From positions 64,807,484 to 64,871,483 of the forward strand of contig NC_092803.1 in the NCBI RefSeq assembly GCF_040954645.1: a stretch of 64,000 bases of DNA, written 5' to 3'. The notes beneath the pieces are model-generated. The model did not search any database. It saw nothing but the letters and a program-made list of their open reading frames with translations, and was not told where the DNA came from. How positions within the stretch are numbered: the stretch's first letter is position 1; each line of letters begins with the position of its first letter. Shown one piece after another: positions 33,085 to 45,073 of the stretch. A program made the translations under genes and the position numbers. The stretch comes from Diabrotica undecimpunctata. Its lineage: Eukaryota > Arthropoda > Insecta > Coleoptera > Chrysomelidae.

Positions 33085-34372
33085 TTTGACTGAATCAGTA
33101 CGACCCTGTTTGGCTTACACGTGGTTATGTTGACGATTGGAAATTTGTAGAATGAATAGGGTTTAGGTGGAAAATACTTTATCCAAGCAACTTTTAATTT
33201 TCGGAGTATGTAAGTTGGTGATTTTATATTGGTAGGACATGAAAAAGACAAAAATGAAGTAAATTTGGCTTAGTGAAATATTGTTTTGAATCTCAATCTT
33301 CAAATGTTTGTCTGTTTTTTGTTGTATAATATTTTATAATTGATAATTAAATCTGCTTAGCTGATAATTATTTTAACAGCTAATTTTTAGTCAAACTAAA
33401 TATAATACTCCAAACCTAAATCCGTAAAAATATGTGATTCCATGCCATATCTCAATTACGATTTTTTTGTATGTGATAGCTTTATATTATTATAACTAAT
33501 AAATATAAATAATTACATTTAGAGTTTTAGAAATAAACGCTATTTTATAATTTCTAACTTATTCTCAGAAAAATGATTACAAAAAACTACATATCTTAGT
33601 TTGTGCTAATTATGGTATTTGTTAATTAATTTATTATGATAATTAATTTGTTAATAATAAAATTTAAAGCTATTAGAGAAACTTCCAGTTTATCAAATAA
33701 CTCTATTAAGCTTTTGTTTAAAGCACAAAACTGTGTTAAACGGGAAACTCATATTTAGCATATCCCTCGTATGCTGCTTTCCTATCACACGTACAGATTT
33801 ACCAGCTACGTTGCACGTATACGTGAACAGATTAATAATATACAAGTTTTTGTGTAAAATATATGTTTTTCATGTATGTGTATATACGAGACTATTATGT
33901 TTCACAGCTGAGGTTTATCTGTTTTTATATCTCCGGATAAAATACATATTAATATGCATTGGGCTTTATTACGAATGCATTAGGCATTGTAGCGTGTGCA
34001 TTTAAGCAGTACTTATATAATCTACTTTATACTACAAAAAAAATATAAATGTACATGTTCTTTCCACTACCTACTATCAAACCAAAAAAATATTTCAAAT
34101 GGCCATGATGTACACTTTTACGTAATGAAAATTTACTGAAATATTATATCGATGATACCGAAAGCCCAGAATGTGATGTGATGGCAGCTTCAATGGCCTT
34201 AATCGAAATCGTCTAATCTATCTGCTAATCCAGTAATAATGTTTTCTAGTTTTATTATTAGTTGTCTACATATCAGAACGATTATTTGGCTGAATCGGCT
34301 TAGTATAAATCTGCATGTTTTGTGCTGTCAGTTGTTGAGATATTGAGACTTTTCCGGTTACCTGTGTGTATG
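33085..34372. other. No gene recognised
   Basis: AT-rich flank of the PLE pair. The minus-strand open stretch 33069-33251 and the plus-strand one at 33733-34005 show no motif. Nothing else supported. Confidence 0.45.
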
Positions 34373-34735
34373 TTAAATTTGGTTATCGTAGTTAGTTGTG
34401 ACTATTGGCAAGCGGTTTTTTTTTTCTCTTATGACAGGAAATTGGCGTTTTTTAAGCTCCTTGTGGACGTTACAATCCTGGTAATTTGTGGAATAACTTC
34501 CTTTACATAGTGCGCAAGTTGCTAAGATTTGCCTATATTCCATTAAATCTTCAGAAAGATGACCCTTGCCACATATGACACATCGAGAAATTCTGTTACA
34601 AAAGGATTTTATGTGACCATAAAATTGGCATCTTATACAATGTAGTAGGTTACCTTTGAAGTGTGAAGTTTCAAACTGGACTATCATGTTTTCCAATACT
34701 TTGATGTCATAAATATTGTGAACATTGTGAACATT
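34373..34735 (-). pseudogene. Non-LTR ORF1 (gag-like) fragment with zinc knuckles
   Basis: The minus strand gives IYDIKVLENMIVQFETSHFK, then CIRCQFYGHIKSFC and CVICGKGHLSED (CCHC knuckles) and CALCKGSYSTNYQDC, followed by HKELKKRQFPVIREKK. Three consecutive knuckles followed by a KxLKKR run are typical of ORF1 nucleic-acid-binding proteins of jockey/I-type elements, which coat the RNA in the retrotransposition particle. The open frame (34373-34696) has no RT downstream, so it is an isolated fragment. No stop lies inside the knuckle region, so it is fairly young. Confidence 0.75.
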
Positions 34736-35061
34736 TGCAGCGTTGTCAGATGGTTTTTGAAGTATGAAAATTAACAGAAAAGAACTGAAGTAAATAAAAA
34801 AGTGAAGGTAGCAAATTTCACAATATATTAAATGGAATTTGAAAGTAAGTGTTTTTTTTTCATTTGTTTTTTGTTAATTACATTCATGAATAGATTTTAC
34901 AAAGTAAGGAATTCCACAATAAAAGTGGTAAGGTTATTACTGAGTTACCAAACAATAAATATAATAAAAATAAAACAACAAGCAATAAAATAAAATATTT
35001 TTTAATAATGAACGTATTTTCAAAGACGAAACGTGACATTAAAAAAAACAACATCAACGAA

Positions 35062-36572
35062 CTAAACATTTTCTGAATCTGATTCCACATTAGTGTCACT
35101 CTCTCCACTATTAACGTTTATTACTATTACACTAATTTCTTGACGATCAAATGTTCTTTCTGTCTCATACCATTTAAATATTTCTCTTATTGATAGAGTT
35201 TTTCCACATATCAGGAGTAATCATGTAAATCTCTACCAATGTGCCTATTGTAATAATTTTTTGCTATGCCCCAAATGAATTTAATAGGGTTAAAGATACA
35301 ATGGTAAGGAGGAAGACGTAAAACTTTGTGTCCATAGCGTTCTGCCATATCGTCCACTATATACTTGGTTTGTGGTTTATTTCTAAAAAAATATTTAAAA
35401 TAAATGAAATTTATATGTAAGATTATATCTATATATTTACTGAGAAACGATGGGCAACAGTTCTGTTTTGAACATTATACGGGAATAGGGAATGTTTTTT
35501 TTCTGTCAACCACTCCTCAATAACACTTTTTGACCATCCTGTATTCGAATTTTTTGCAATAACAAACTGTGATAAGGTGCATTATCAAGTACAATTAGAG
35601 AAGTTTTACTTCTCTAATTGTACTCTACTTCTCTAAGTTTTGCAGCAACTGATATTCAAACCATTTCAAGAAATTTGCCTGGTTCATTTCCCCATGTTCA
35701 TCACTAAGTTGAGTTTTTGAACAAAATATTGCTTCAGCACCCTCTATAAATCCAGTTTCATTTCCCGCATGGAGTATAATATTTTTGCAATGATAATATT
35801 TAAATGTTCATATAACAACTTATGTTAATACAACAAACCCTTTGCCATCCGTTTTAGTGGTTTTATCACTCTTTATATTTTCATTTTGCCAAGAATGTCC
35901 AATGATCCCATTTTGAAATATCCAAGTTTCATCGAGAAACACGAATTGGTATATATCTTCATCCTTCGCTTCTTTATAAGTTCTCAAGAATTGTACTCTT
36001 TTAAAAACAACGTTAGGTAATTCCATAAGTCCTCGTCGTGGATTATCCTACATCCACTCAAACCCAAGTTCTTTGAGCAATCTTTTTAAAGAAGTGGTAC
36101 TACCATTAAATAATTATTTATCTGTCAGTTGGGACCACAATGATTGAACCGTTACGTGCTGTTCTAAAAGCATACAGAAATAAAATTATATGAAATGTAT
36201 ATTTGCTATCATCATACTTACTTCCCTGGTACATATTGTAAATGGTATCACGAATACAGCTTGTATGTAAAGTTGTTGTATTTGTTACTCGTTTATGAGT
36301 GCAACGCTTTTTCTTTGGTGACTCGAACTGTTCACCTTTTTTCTGCATTTGACATATGCTGCTTACTGTTCTTACACTGAGTTTTAAAGCAGCAGCTACA
36401 CGCTAAAATAATATAGATTTTTGTAAAGTGAAGTAATGATATTTTATTCGCAAATTACCTCTTGCACAGCGGTTAGGGGTAACAAATTGCCATTATTATT
36501 TCTTTCTTCTTCAAAATAGTTAACTAATAAAGCCACAAGTTTTTTACATCGACTATTCAGCTGTTTGGGCAT
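35062..36572 (-). pseudogene. Intron-bearing DDE transposase-like gene, decayed
   Basis: The minus strand starts MPKQLNSRCKKLVALLV at 36572. Exon 1 (36572-36459), intron 1 (36458-36403, GTAATT...TTTTAG), exon 2 (36402-36222; RVAAALKLSVRTVSSIC HTH, SPKKKRCTHKRV), intron 2 (36221-36164, GTAAGT...TTTTAG) and exon 3 (from 36163; QHVTVQSLWSQLTDK) join in frame. Exon 3 carries TAA at 36116-36114 and TAG at 36050-36048, then GLMELPNVVFKRVQFL, the first-Asp motif FVFLDETWIFQNG, a disturbed 60-base stretch at about 35835-35770, and AGNETGFIEGAEAIFCSK. An inverted-repeat insertion near 35610 precedes the second-Asp motif LIVLDNAPYHS. A third recognisable intron (GTAAAT...TTTTTTTAG, about 35440-35385) precedes YGHKVLRLPPYHCIFNPIKF, where the usual catalytic Glu is Lys (35282-35280). 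An acidic tail ends at TAG 35062. Family: insect DDE-superfamily genes with HTH. Confidence 0.8.
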
Positions 36573-37787
36573 TTTAACAAATAAATAAATGTTTTTCACA
36601 AGATAACCTCAAAAATCGATGATACCCTGAGTACAAAAGTCACAGAACACTAATTGAAAACTCAACAAACGACGCGGCAACATGACAATATTTCTGGTAG
36701 TGACTAATACTCCGTCATTAATTGGTGGTTTCTTCATAAACATTTCAACACAAAATTTTACAATGAAAAACGTCTACATCCAAAAAAGCTATATTATATA
36801 TACATTATTTTGTTACAAAAGTTTTTTTTTGATCGGGTTCTTTTTAGAAGTGATTGATTAGCAAACTAAAGTAACATACACTTTTCTATAGAAATGTAGC
36901 CACACATACAATAGAATTACGACCTTGGTGACGTGTACGCAACTTTATTTGGCTTTTATTGTATATTAAGTTCTAAGTCAATGTAGAACATTCATATATT
37001 TTTGTAATTCTACGTTTGATGTTTGAAATGTTCCTAATTTTACTAATTAACAATGTTAACGATATGTAAATTTTTCAGGACGGCTTTATAACTGCAATTT
37101 TGCTTGGAGAGATAACTGTGTGGAATTCAAATTTTTTTTTTCTGTTAATATTTTTATTCTGTTTAAATAGTGGCATCTTTGGTATTGTAAAACTTTAATT
37201 TGATTATTTTCAATTATTTTACAACAACAGGCATCTTTAACAACAGACTTTGTTACGGTTGCAAACCCGTTAATATTTATTATATTGTAAACAAATATTC
37301 TTTGGGGTTTGCTGCCTCTTTCATTACTTTTATTGCTTGGTTGTTTGGTTCCCAAAGTCTCTTTTTTAAGTGCTTAAAATCGGCACTAAAAATTTGTTTC
37401 CTGAACAAAATCAGATAATGTTTTTTTGACGTAAGTTTCTTATTGGATTTTCTGGACCTTGTTTTTTCTTTTAAAGTGGGGCTTCAAGTTGGCGATTGCG
37501 TATCATCGGTTGTTTCATCTCACTCTTTATTGTTTCAATCCATCGAATGTTGTAACTCAGAACTTTACGATGCTGGTTATTGCAAAGTTTGGTTAGATGA
37601 TTATGGGGTTAATAATGGTAATATATTATTGGTGCTCTTTCAGTATATGTTTGTTTTCAAAAAAGGAACTAAATTCTATATAATAAAAATTAAATTTAAT
37701 ACATATATTTTCTCCTGGTTTCCGTATTAATACCTAAATTTGTAGTAGCAGTTTATTATACTCTGGAAGCTAAGGGAGGTTTGAGTA
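36573..37787. other. No gene recognised
   Basis: AT-rich spacer. Open stretches at 37086-37355 (minus) and 37443-37730 (plus) have no recognisable motif. The 5' flank of the DDE gene lies at 36573-36700. Confidence 0.4.
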
Positions 37788-37829
37788 TCGTCGGCTTAAT
37801 CGGCATAGTGCGTAACTCCTTTCATACAT

Positions 37830-38399
37830 AAAAAATTTTGAATAAAATCCTTTACAAAAAGGTATATAAAAAACCCAGTTGGGCTATGTTGCATTGACAA
37901 AACGTTTTCGGAATAAATATTCCATCATCAGTGTCTAGTTAATACATGGATGTAGCCACTAAATATGTGGGTAAAAACCCTTTAAAAATTATTAAATAAG
38001 ATTTGATTTACATTATGTCTAATTTACAGTTAAGATGTTAAAGTTACCGTTGGATTGGTAACATGGCGACATATGACTCTACATTAGTTGCGAGTCCTGA
38101 AACGGTATCGAGACGGTATCATACCGTCTCAGGACTCGCAACTAATGTAGAGTCATATGTCCCCATGTTACCAATCCAACGGTAACTTTAACATCTTAAC
38201 TGTAAATTAGACATAATGTAAATCAAATCTTATTTAATAATTTTTAAAGGGTTTTTACCCACATATTTAGTGGTTACATCCATGTATTAACTAGACACTA
38301 ATGATGGAATATTTATTCCGAAAACGTTTTGTCAATGCAACATAGCCCAACTGGGTTTTTTATATACCTTTTTATAAAGGATTTTATTCAAAATTTTTT
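37830..38399. repeat. Near-perfect 570-bp palindrome
   Basis: Arms 37830-38100 and 38129-38399 are 271 bp each without net indels and with only a handful of mismatches that I could find (for example ATGGCGACA versus ATGGGGACA). The 28-base loop itself contains GACGGTATCATACCGTC, a perfect smaller palindrome. A transcript of either strand would fold into a long double-stranded hairpin. Confidence 0.95.
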
Positions 38400-38830
38400 A
38401 ATATATGGTATACAGCCAAATACAGGAACTTTGTTTCCTTGTGGCCTTTCATACATGTTTTACAGGAGACACAAAAAACGATTTAAAAGCGACTTTACCT
38501 TTAAATGTATTTACGATGACCATAGTTATTGTTTTTGTTGATTAGAAAATATCATAAAGGTGGAAAGTATTGGATACTTTTCTAATATTTTAACTTAAAT
38601 CGCAAGAATTAAAAAAAAAAGTGGGGATACGCAGTTTGCTTTTTTGTATTTTAGCTTAAAAATTGGAGATATTCATTTTTCTTACCATTTAAAATTAATT
38701 ATGCAATACATTATGCAATAAAAAATCTACATAAAAACATGTTTATTCATGAAAGTATAAGATTTATAAACTTAAAAACTAAAAAGGATGAAAAAGTAGA
38801 ACATTAAGAAAACTTAAAAAATAAAAAGAA

Positions 38831-39990
38831 TTAACTAATGATGAGGTAAATTATTATAGAAATCGTAATAATCGCTTTCCATGCTCGTCTTAAGTTGTTG
38901 GAAGTTGCATATTTTTCTGCTTTAATTTTTAGTCTTTGTTTGTGTAATGCCGGTATATTATCTGTATTAGTTGCTTGAATGCTGCTTATGTTCAGTCTTA
39001 TTGGAAGAGTTTGCCAATCTTTCTCTGAATGTCGAAGTTTAGAAAACACTCCATCGTTGGAATATTTCAATGCTTTTAGGTCCATTACCAATTGTCCAGA
39101 GATTTTTCCTGGTCTAATGGATTTAAAATATTTCAATTCATCATATTTTTTGAAAAAGTCGTGCATAAGGTATTCAACTCTATAAGTAGCTTTTTGACAT
39201 GCTGCTTTGCAGATAAATACGTAATATGCGGGAATATTTATTTTCTTGTTTCGAATCTTTCTTTCGATAAAGGAATGAACGCTGTCCACTTCCATTTGAT
39301 TATGGCCCTTATGTAAATATTTCTGTATCAAAGTTACACTCTTTTCCAGTGCAAAATTAAATAGACCATTTGACAAAGTAATGTTTCGGTTTTGATAACC
39401 GCAGCCGTCACTCCATAGTATAATGTTAATGTTACTTTGATTTTCTAATTGATGTTCTTTCACATGTCCCTCCAAAAAACGAATTATTATACTTGTAAAT
39501 TCGTTTCTTGTCAATCCGCCCTTATTCTCATACCAAAGGTAACAATAGCCTTGTTTGCGGTTAATGTCAAATAGTGTGAAATTATGGACGATAAGTTTAG
39601 TCTTGTAATAAAGCGCAGAAACATTGGATTGTGGAGAGAGCAAAACTGATTGAAGATCCATTGTTAAAACTTGATGTTGAGACTCCTTATCTGCACTCTT
39701 TTCATTTCTTGTTTCATTTTTTAGTATTATATGTTTATTGTATTCATCTTTTGTTGAATTGCCTGTTTGATAAGCGACACATTTATCGCATAGATCCTTT
39801 TTTGGTTAATAAAGTGACAGCCGTTGCTTATCGAATTTCTTATGGAATGTGGCAATTGATACAGGTGTATGATTGTGTGTTTTGCAGTAGTCGTTTCTAT
39901 AAACTTTATATAAATGGGCTTTAGAGTTCCAACTCGGTTCTAATTATTAAATAATTTACTATACACGTGCACACATTGACACTTCGTAAC
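38831..39990 (-). pseudogene. Transposase-like protein with SDGC/GHxQME motifs
   Basis: The minus strand has a 276-codon open frame from MDLQSVLLSPQS (39661) to 38831: SALYYKTKLIVHNFTLF, GGLTRNEFTSIIIRF, ILWSDGCGYQNRNITLS, LIQKYLHKGHNQMEVDSVHS, IPAYYVF, SIRPGKISGQLVMDL. Upstream in the same frame there is more of the protein: KAHLYKVYRNDYCKTHNHTP, then a single TAA (39808-39806), then PKKDLCDKCVAYQTGN with a CxxC pair and NKHIILKNE. The 276-residue product would therefore be an N-terminally cut version of a protein of about 390 residues. Conserved Asp/His/Glu spacing suggests an RNase H-fold nuclease; I infer the transposase role from the TIRs around it. Confidence 0.7.
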
Positions 39991-40268
39991 AAACTGATGG
40001 ATTTACGAAGTTTGCTGACTCAATTTGACGGGAAAGGAGATACGCCGTTTTCTACTTAAGATATTGCAAGGCAAACAATTTAATCTTGGATTTATGGACT
40101 TTTCTAGTGTATGCGTTATAATATTTTCTACTAGATGGCACAAAAATGTAATTTTGTTAAAAAAGTGGAGTTACGCACTTTGCCGCTTAAGCCGACGGTA
40201 TGCTTTGTTATGTCTTGTCGAACCTTGACGTTTTTTATGTTTTTTGGTGAGCAGTTTCGATTTTTCGA

Positions 40269-43200
40269 GGGTGCCAGGCTAAAAACCTGTCAGATAATGT
40301 GTTATTAACAATTTAATTATTTAAATGATTGTACCTCCTAAGCTATTAGATATATTTATATTTATCAAAATGAAAATGGTCACTTTTAAAAAAATGAACA
40401 AAATAGCGTTTGGTAAGCTCTGTTCAGATTATTAAATCCGGAGTTATAACAAATTTCGTGAAAAACAATTGCAAAATATGCATTCGATAAGGTTTTTCCA
40501 AGTATAACTTAGCTTTCATACTTGCGATTATTTTATAAAACCCTTCATTTTTATGATAATTGTTTCAGCTTTATAAAAACTCGCCAAGATTACATTATCT
40601 TTATTAATAAAAAGTTATAACAATTTAAACATTCAAAATTTCACTAAAAAGTTGCGAAATTAATTTGTTTATAAGAGATTTAAACAAAATTAAGCTATAA
40701 CCTTTGAAAATCTGGTTAATGGAGGTTATACAATAACTAAAATCGAATGTTTTAAGCTTTGGTAAGTGTTTCTATATTAATTTTTGGCCAAGAATGAAAT
40801 TTTTAATAACGCGCTCTGAGGCGCACGGTTAGCTAACAGCAAATAAAAACCAATAAATACGTAAAATCCATATAAATTCAGAGATGTATAATACTTTGTT
40901 ATTAAAAATAAATATTTTATAGCAGTTTATATTTAAAATGTTCATTAAAACTAGTGAATTAATTTGTTTAGAAGTGTTTTATATAAAATTGAGCTGTAAG
41001 CATTGGCAGTTAGTTAATGGAACATCAAAAGAGATCAGAAAAATTTATAATAAATAGTTTAGGCGCTTGTGCTTTTAACGAACTGAGAATCAATAAATAC
41101 ATACAATACATTTTTCGACCATAAGCTCCAGTATAAATATACATTTAAAAACTACAGGGGTCACAAATATATGATTTTATGGTCACTAATAGAAAAAAAT
41201 CCACCCAAAGCAGATTCTAGATATCCGAACTTTCAACTCAGCAGACGCAGGGAGTAAACACAAACTAGTACTAGCAAAAATAGGAATGAAAATAATACCA
41301 AAGCAATTTCTACAGGAAATCACCGAGGAAAAATTCAATGTAGAATCACTGTGGAACGACCCTATAAGAGAAATGTACCAAAGGAGGCTAGCACAGAAGA
41401 TACAGCTGAAACAAATAAACGACATCGAAGATATAAACGCAAGCTGGGAAAAAATTAAAAACTACATTAAAGAAGCAGCAACAAAAGCTCTAGGGAAACG
41501 TAAAGTCATACTGAACAAAAGAAATAACAACAATACACCATGGTTCAGACAAGAAATAAAAGAGAAATGTAAAGAGAAACGCGAGGACTACACGAAGTAC
41601 AAAACATCAAATACACCAGAATTCCGACACACCTATAGAAGAATACGAAGTAAAACAGAGCATTTGGTAACAATAACAAAAAATAAACACTCTGAGCAGT
41701 TTACAAAAAGGATGGAAAGCGACTTCTACAGTACCTACACAAAAACAAATATGGAGATTCATAAGAAACCAACGGCAAGAAATAGCAGAATTAAGGCTAA
41801 TAACGAGCTTCTAAAACACGAAGAAGAAAGTATAACCCTAAAGATGATAAAACATTTACAAAAACTAATATAGCGCTGCAAGATACCAGGCGCATGGAGA
41901 AACAGCATAATGATACCAATGTTCAAGAAAGGAAATAAAGAAGACCCCTAATAATTATAGAGGTATACATCTACTGAATATCGCACTTAAGCTTAGCGCA
42001 AAAGTCCTTACCAACAAAACCAATAAACTAACAACTTTATCAGATGAACAACAAGGATTCAGATCCAGAAGATCCTGCGTAGACGCCGTATTTGTACTAA
42101 GACAAATCACAGAAAAAGCCATCGAGTACAATAAACCAGCATATCTATGTTTTATAGTCCTGACAAAAGCTTTCGATCACATCCAAGTCGAAGACTTCTT
42201 ACACCTACTGTATAAAAGAAACATACCAATCAATATTATACAATCCATCGAAAACATCTACTACCTTAATCGAGTAGAATAGAGGCAAAGATAAATGGAA
42301 AACTAACACAGTGCACCCACTTTTCTTTAATATAATAATGGACGAAATAATACAAGCCGTACGTAAAGGTCATGGTTACAAAATGGAGAACAAAGAAATC
42401 CAAATATTATATTATACAGACGACGCCGCATTAAATGCATTAAATGCCGAGACAAAAAACGAGCTCCAAAGATTAACACACATTTTCAATACAACAGCCA
42501 AAAAATACAATATGATAATATCAGCAAAAAAATCCAATATGACAATATCTAAATACCCACTACGATGTAAAATCGAAATTGGCGGGGAAATAATAAAGCA
42601 GGAAGCAAGGTTTAAATATCTGGGAATAGATATAACTAGTTACGGATATGATAAAAAAGAAGTACGACAACAAAGCTTAAAAGCAAGTAAAGCAGCGGGA
42701 TCTTTTAATGACACAATCTGGAAGAACAAATACCTAAGACCAGATACAAAAACAAAAATAGACCTATATTAACATACACGGCGCAGACAAGACCTGACAC
42801 ATCTAAAACGAGACGACTACTACACTAATATAAGAATAAGAACATAAGAAGAGCAATCATGCAATGAAATATAGAAGATGGATGGGTGACAAAATGAAAA
42901 CAGGAGTGAAACGAACACATTAGTAGAATGGCAGCGGATAGGATAGTACGAATAGCACGAGGTAAGTCTCCAAATGGACGAAGAAGTATTGGCAAGCCAA
43001 GAAAAAAAAAATGCGATAATTTAAATTTAGAATGCTAATATTAAAGAATAAATAGGCTTTAAAGCCTACATACAAGAAGGAAGAAGAAGAAGAAGAAAAA
43101 TTTCGCGCGCGGTTTATGCGCGCCCATATTAGCTGCGAGACGACTGCACGCCTTATAGCGCTATATTAAAAGTTTTATAACTTGATCAAAAATTAACATA

Positions 43201-43644
43201 GAAACATTTACCAAAGCTTAAAATGTCTATTTGGAGTTGTTATATAAATTTTATTAGCAAAACTTTTAAAGTTTGTAGCTTAATTTGTTTTAAATCTCTT
43301 ATAAACAAATTAAATTGCATCTTTTTAATGAAATTTTTAATATTTAATTGATATAACTTTTTTTATTAATAAAAATAAATTAATCCCGCAAATTTTTTTT
43401 TAAGCTGAAACAATCATTTTCAAAATGAATGGATTTTAGTCCAGTTATACTTGGAAAAGCCCTATCCAATGCTTATTTTGCAATTGTTTGTTACGACATT
43501 TTTTATAACTCTGGTTCTAAAAATCGCCTCGAAAATTTTAATTTTGGAAAAAATTAAATATCTCGTATAGTTTAGGAGATATATCTATTTGAACAATTAA
43601 ATTATTCAGAACAAATTATCTGACGGGTTTTCAGCGTTGTGCCC
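40269..43644. mobile_element. Element with inverted arms of about 550 bp
   Basis: The left arm about 40269-40835 is the inverse of about 43115-43644. Shared landmarks from tip inward: GGGTGCCA / TGTGCCC, CTGTCAGATAAT / CTGACGG, CAATTGCAAAATA, TTTTCCAAGTATAACT, TTGTTTATAAGAGATTTAAA, AAGCTTTGGTAA, then AACGCGCTC / TAGCGCTAT. Next to the left arm (40850-41110) a second, shorter copy of part of the arm lies in tandem (AATTAATTTGTTTAGAAG...). There is no transposase; the interior is a later non-LTR insertion. It could be a foldback or large TIR-type element. No clean target duplication found. Confidence 0.8.
41180..43097 (+). pseudogene. RTE-like non-LTR retrotransposon, 5'-truncated
   Basis: It starts inside the endonuclease: LDIRTFNSADAGSKHKLVLA, where the catalytic SDH motif of exonuclease-endonuclease-phosphatase enzymes reads SKH. 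A long linker follows (41286-41873, ending KMIKHLQKLI), then RT in several frames: SRRSCVDAVFVLRQITEKAI, AYLCFIVLTKAFDHIQVED, LLYKRNIPINII, FFNIIMDEIIQAV and IQILYYTDDAALNAL (YTDD) near 42410, IISAKKSN, ARFKYLGIDITSYG, KASKAAGSFNDTIW. After 42770 the C-terminal region is frameshifted and ends in a GAAGAAGAA tail at 43076-43097. The same family gave the fragment at 4349-4712. Confidence 0.88.
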
Positions 43645-45073
43645 TTAAAAAATCTAATCTACACACTAAGAAACATAAAACACGTTAAGGATTCCTAGAG
43701 TGTTACTGAATAATTACTTTATTATTTTACATAAACACAAACACAAGGTTCGAAAGAGACTCTTGACTCAGAAGAAGATTTATAGTAGCCAGCAAGATCT
43801 CTTGATCTAACCTCTCTCGATTTTTAATTATTAATTAATTTTAAATCAAAATTTATTTTGTTAGACCTAATACTATTTAAAATTCAAAAGAAATGATTCA
43901 TGATGAGGTTAGACTCAGTTAACGAGACAGAAACTTTAATTTTTAGAAGAAATATGAAACAGCCTTGGTGATTGCAACCACATTAACGGTATGCTTTTTA
44001 AAAAATAAATGTAATTTTTGGATTTATTTTATTAAATATTTAAAATTTAAAATTTACTGTCATCTTTAAATACAATTTTAGTATTATAGAATAAAACCTT
44101 TTTGACATAACATTTGTCTATAATTGTAGGTACATTGTGACATTGTAGTATAAGCGTTGTACGTGTTTGTATTGTTTTATTATTTTGGAATTTAAAAAGG
44201 AAAAAAAAATAAATGTCATTATTCCTAAAAAATATTGATGACGTGCACACAGTGGTGATGTCAAGAATACATTTAATTACAGGATAACAGGCGCAGTTAG
44301 AAATAAAATTTGACCTGTAAAACCAATCTGTCAAAAAATTTGTAAATAAAAATATTAAATTTATTTCAACCTAAACGTTCTCACTGTATAATAATAGAAT
44401 TAATATAATAGAAATAATTAAGAATTTGTAAATTTTTAGATTATTAGATATTCACATTCTTTATTAATTTCTTAAATGTTGTTTCCCTTTTATTCTATAA
44501 TTCAAAGCTTTAACCAAAATCTAACAGTTTTTGCTGACGCTTTTTTATTTTACTGCAATTTGCAGAATTTTGTTTCAGTGCCGTTAAACCATGTTTGTAA
44601 GGAAATACTGTGCTCTAGCCTTTCCTCTCAAAAATATAAAATTTCATTCAGTTGCGACAAGGCGTTCAACGTTTCGAATTTCATTGGAGAAATACAAAGA
44701 TCCAGGCGATTAAATTTATAGAGTTACACCATTAGAATAAAAGGAAACATCAAAGGTCATAGAAGAAGAAAAGCTGTACGTGTAGGATATCGAATTGTGT
44801 CATTACGGCGACGTGATCGCAATGAGTTATTGTATCATGTATAAAGTAAGTGTCTTGCCACCTACTTGATAGTATATTGGCTTAGCAAATAAAAAGAACA
44901 AATAACTATATTAAATGGTAACAAATATGTGTTGCGCCTGAAATATAATATAATAAATTACTAAGTTTGTCTGCACCAGTAATATCAACAAAGGCAAGGT
45001 CAATATGAAAATATATTTATTTTTATTTCTGTATTGGATAATATAAAAATTTAATTAGTAATCGAATAGTCTC
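43645..45073. other. No gene recognised
   Basis: AT-rich spacer. Open stretches at 44047-44334 (minus) and 44476-44721 (plus) have no motif I recognise. A moderately complex patch at 44690-44830 (AGAAAAGCTGTACGTGTAGG) lacks a family match. Confidence 0.4.

Larger units (their letters stand above)
37786..40200 (-). mobile_element. TIR DNA transposon of uncertain superfamily
   Basis: The ends are inverted: TCGTCGGCTTAATCGGC then ATAGTGCGTAACTCC at 37788-37820, and GGAGTTACGCACTTTGCC then GCTTAAGCCGACGG at 40165-40198, each next to TA. Inside are a 570-bp palindrome near the left end and a transposase-like gene on the minus strand. A degenerate direct copy of the right tip (GTGGGGATACGCAGTTTGC) occurs near 38621. 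I recognise the protein as a family common in insect genomes but cannot name its superfamily with certainty. Confidence 0.75.
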
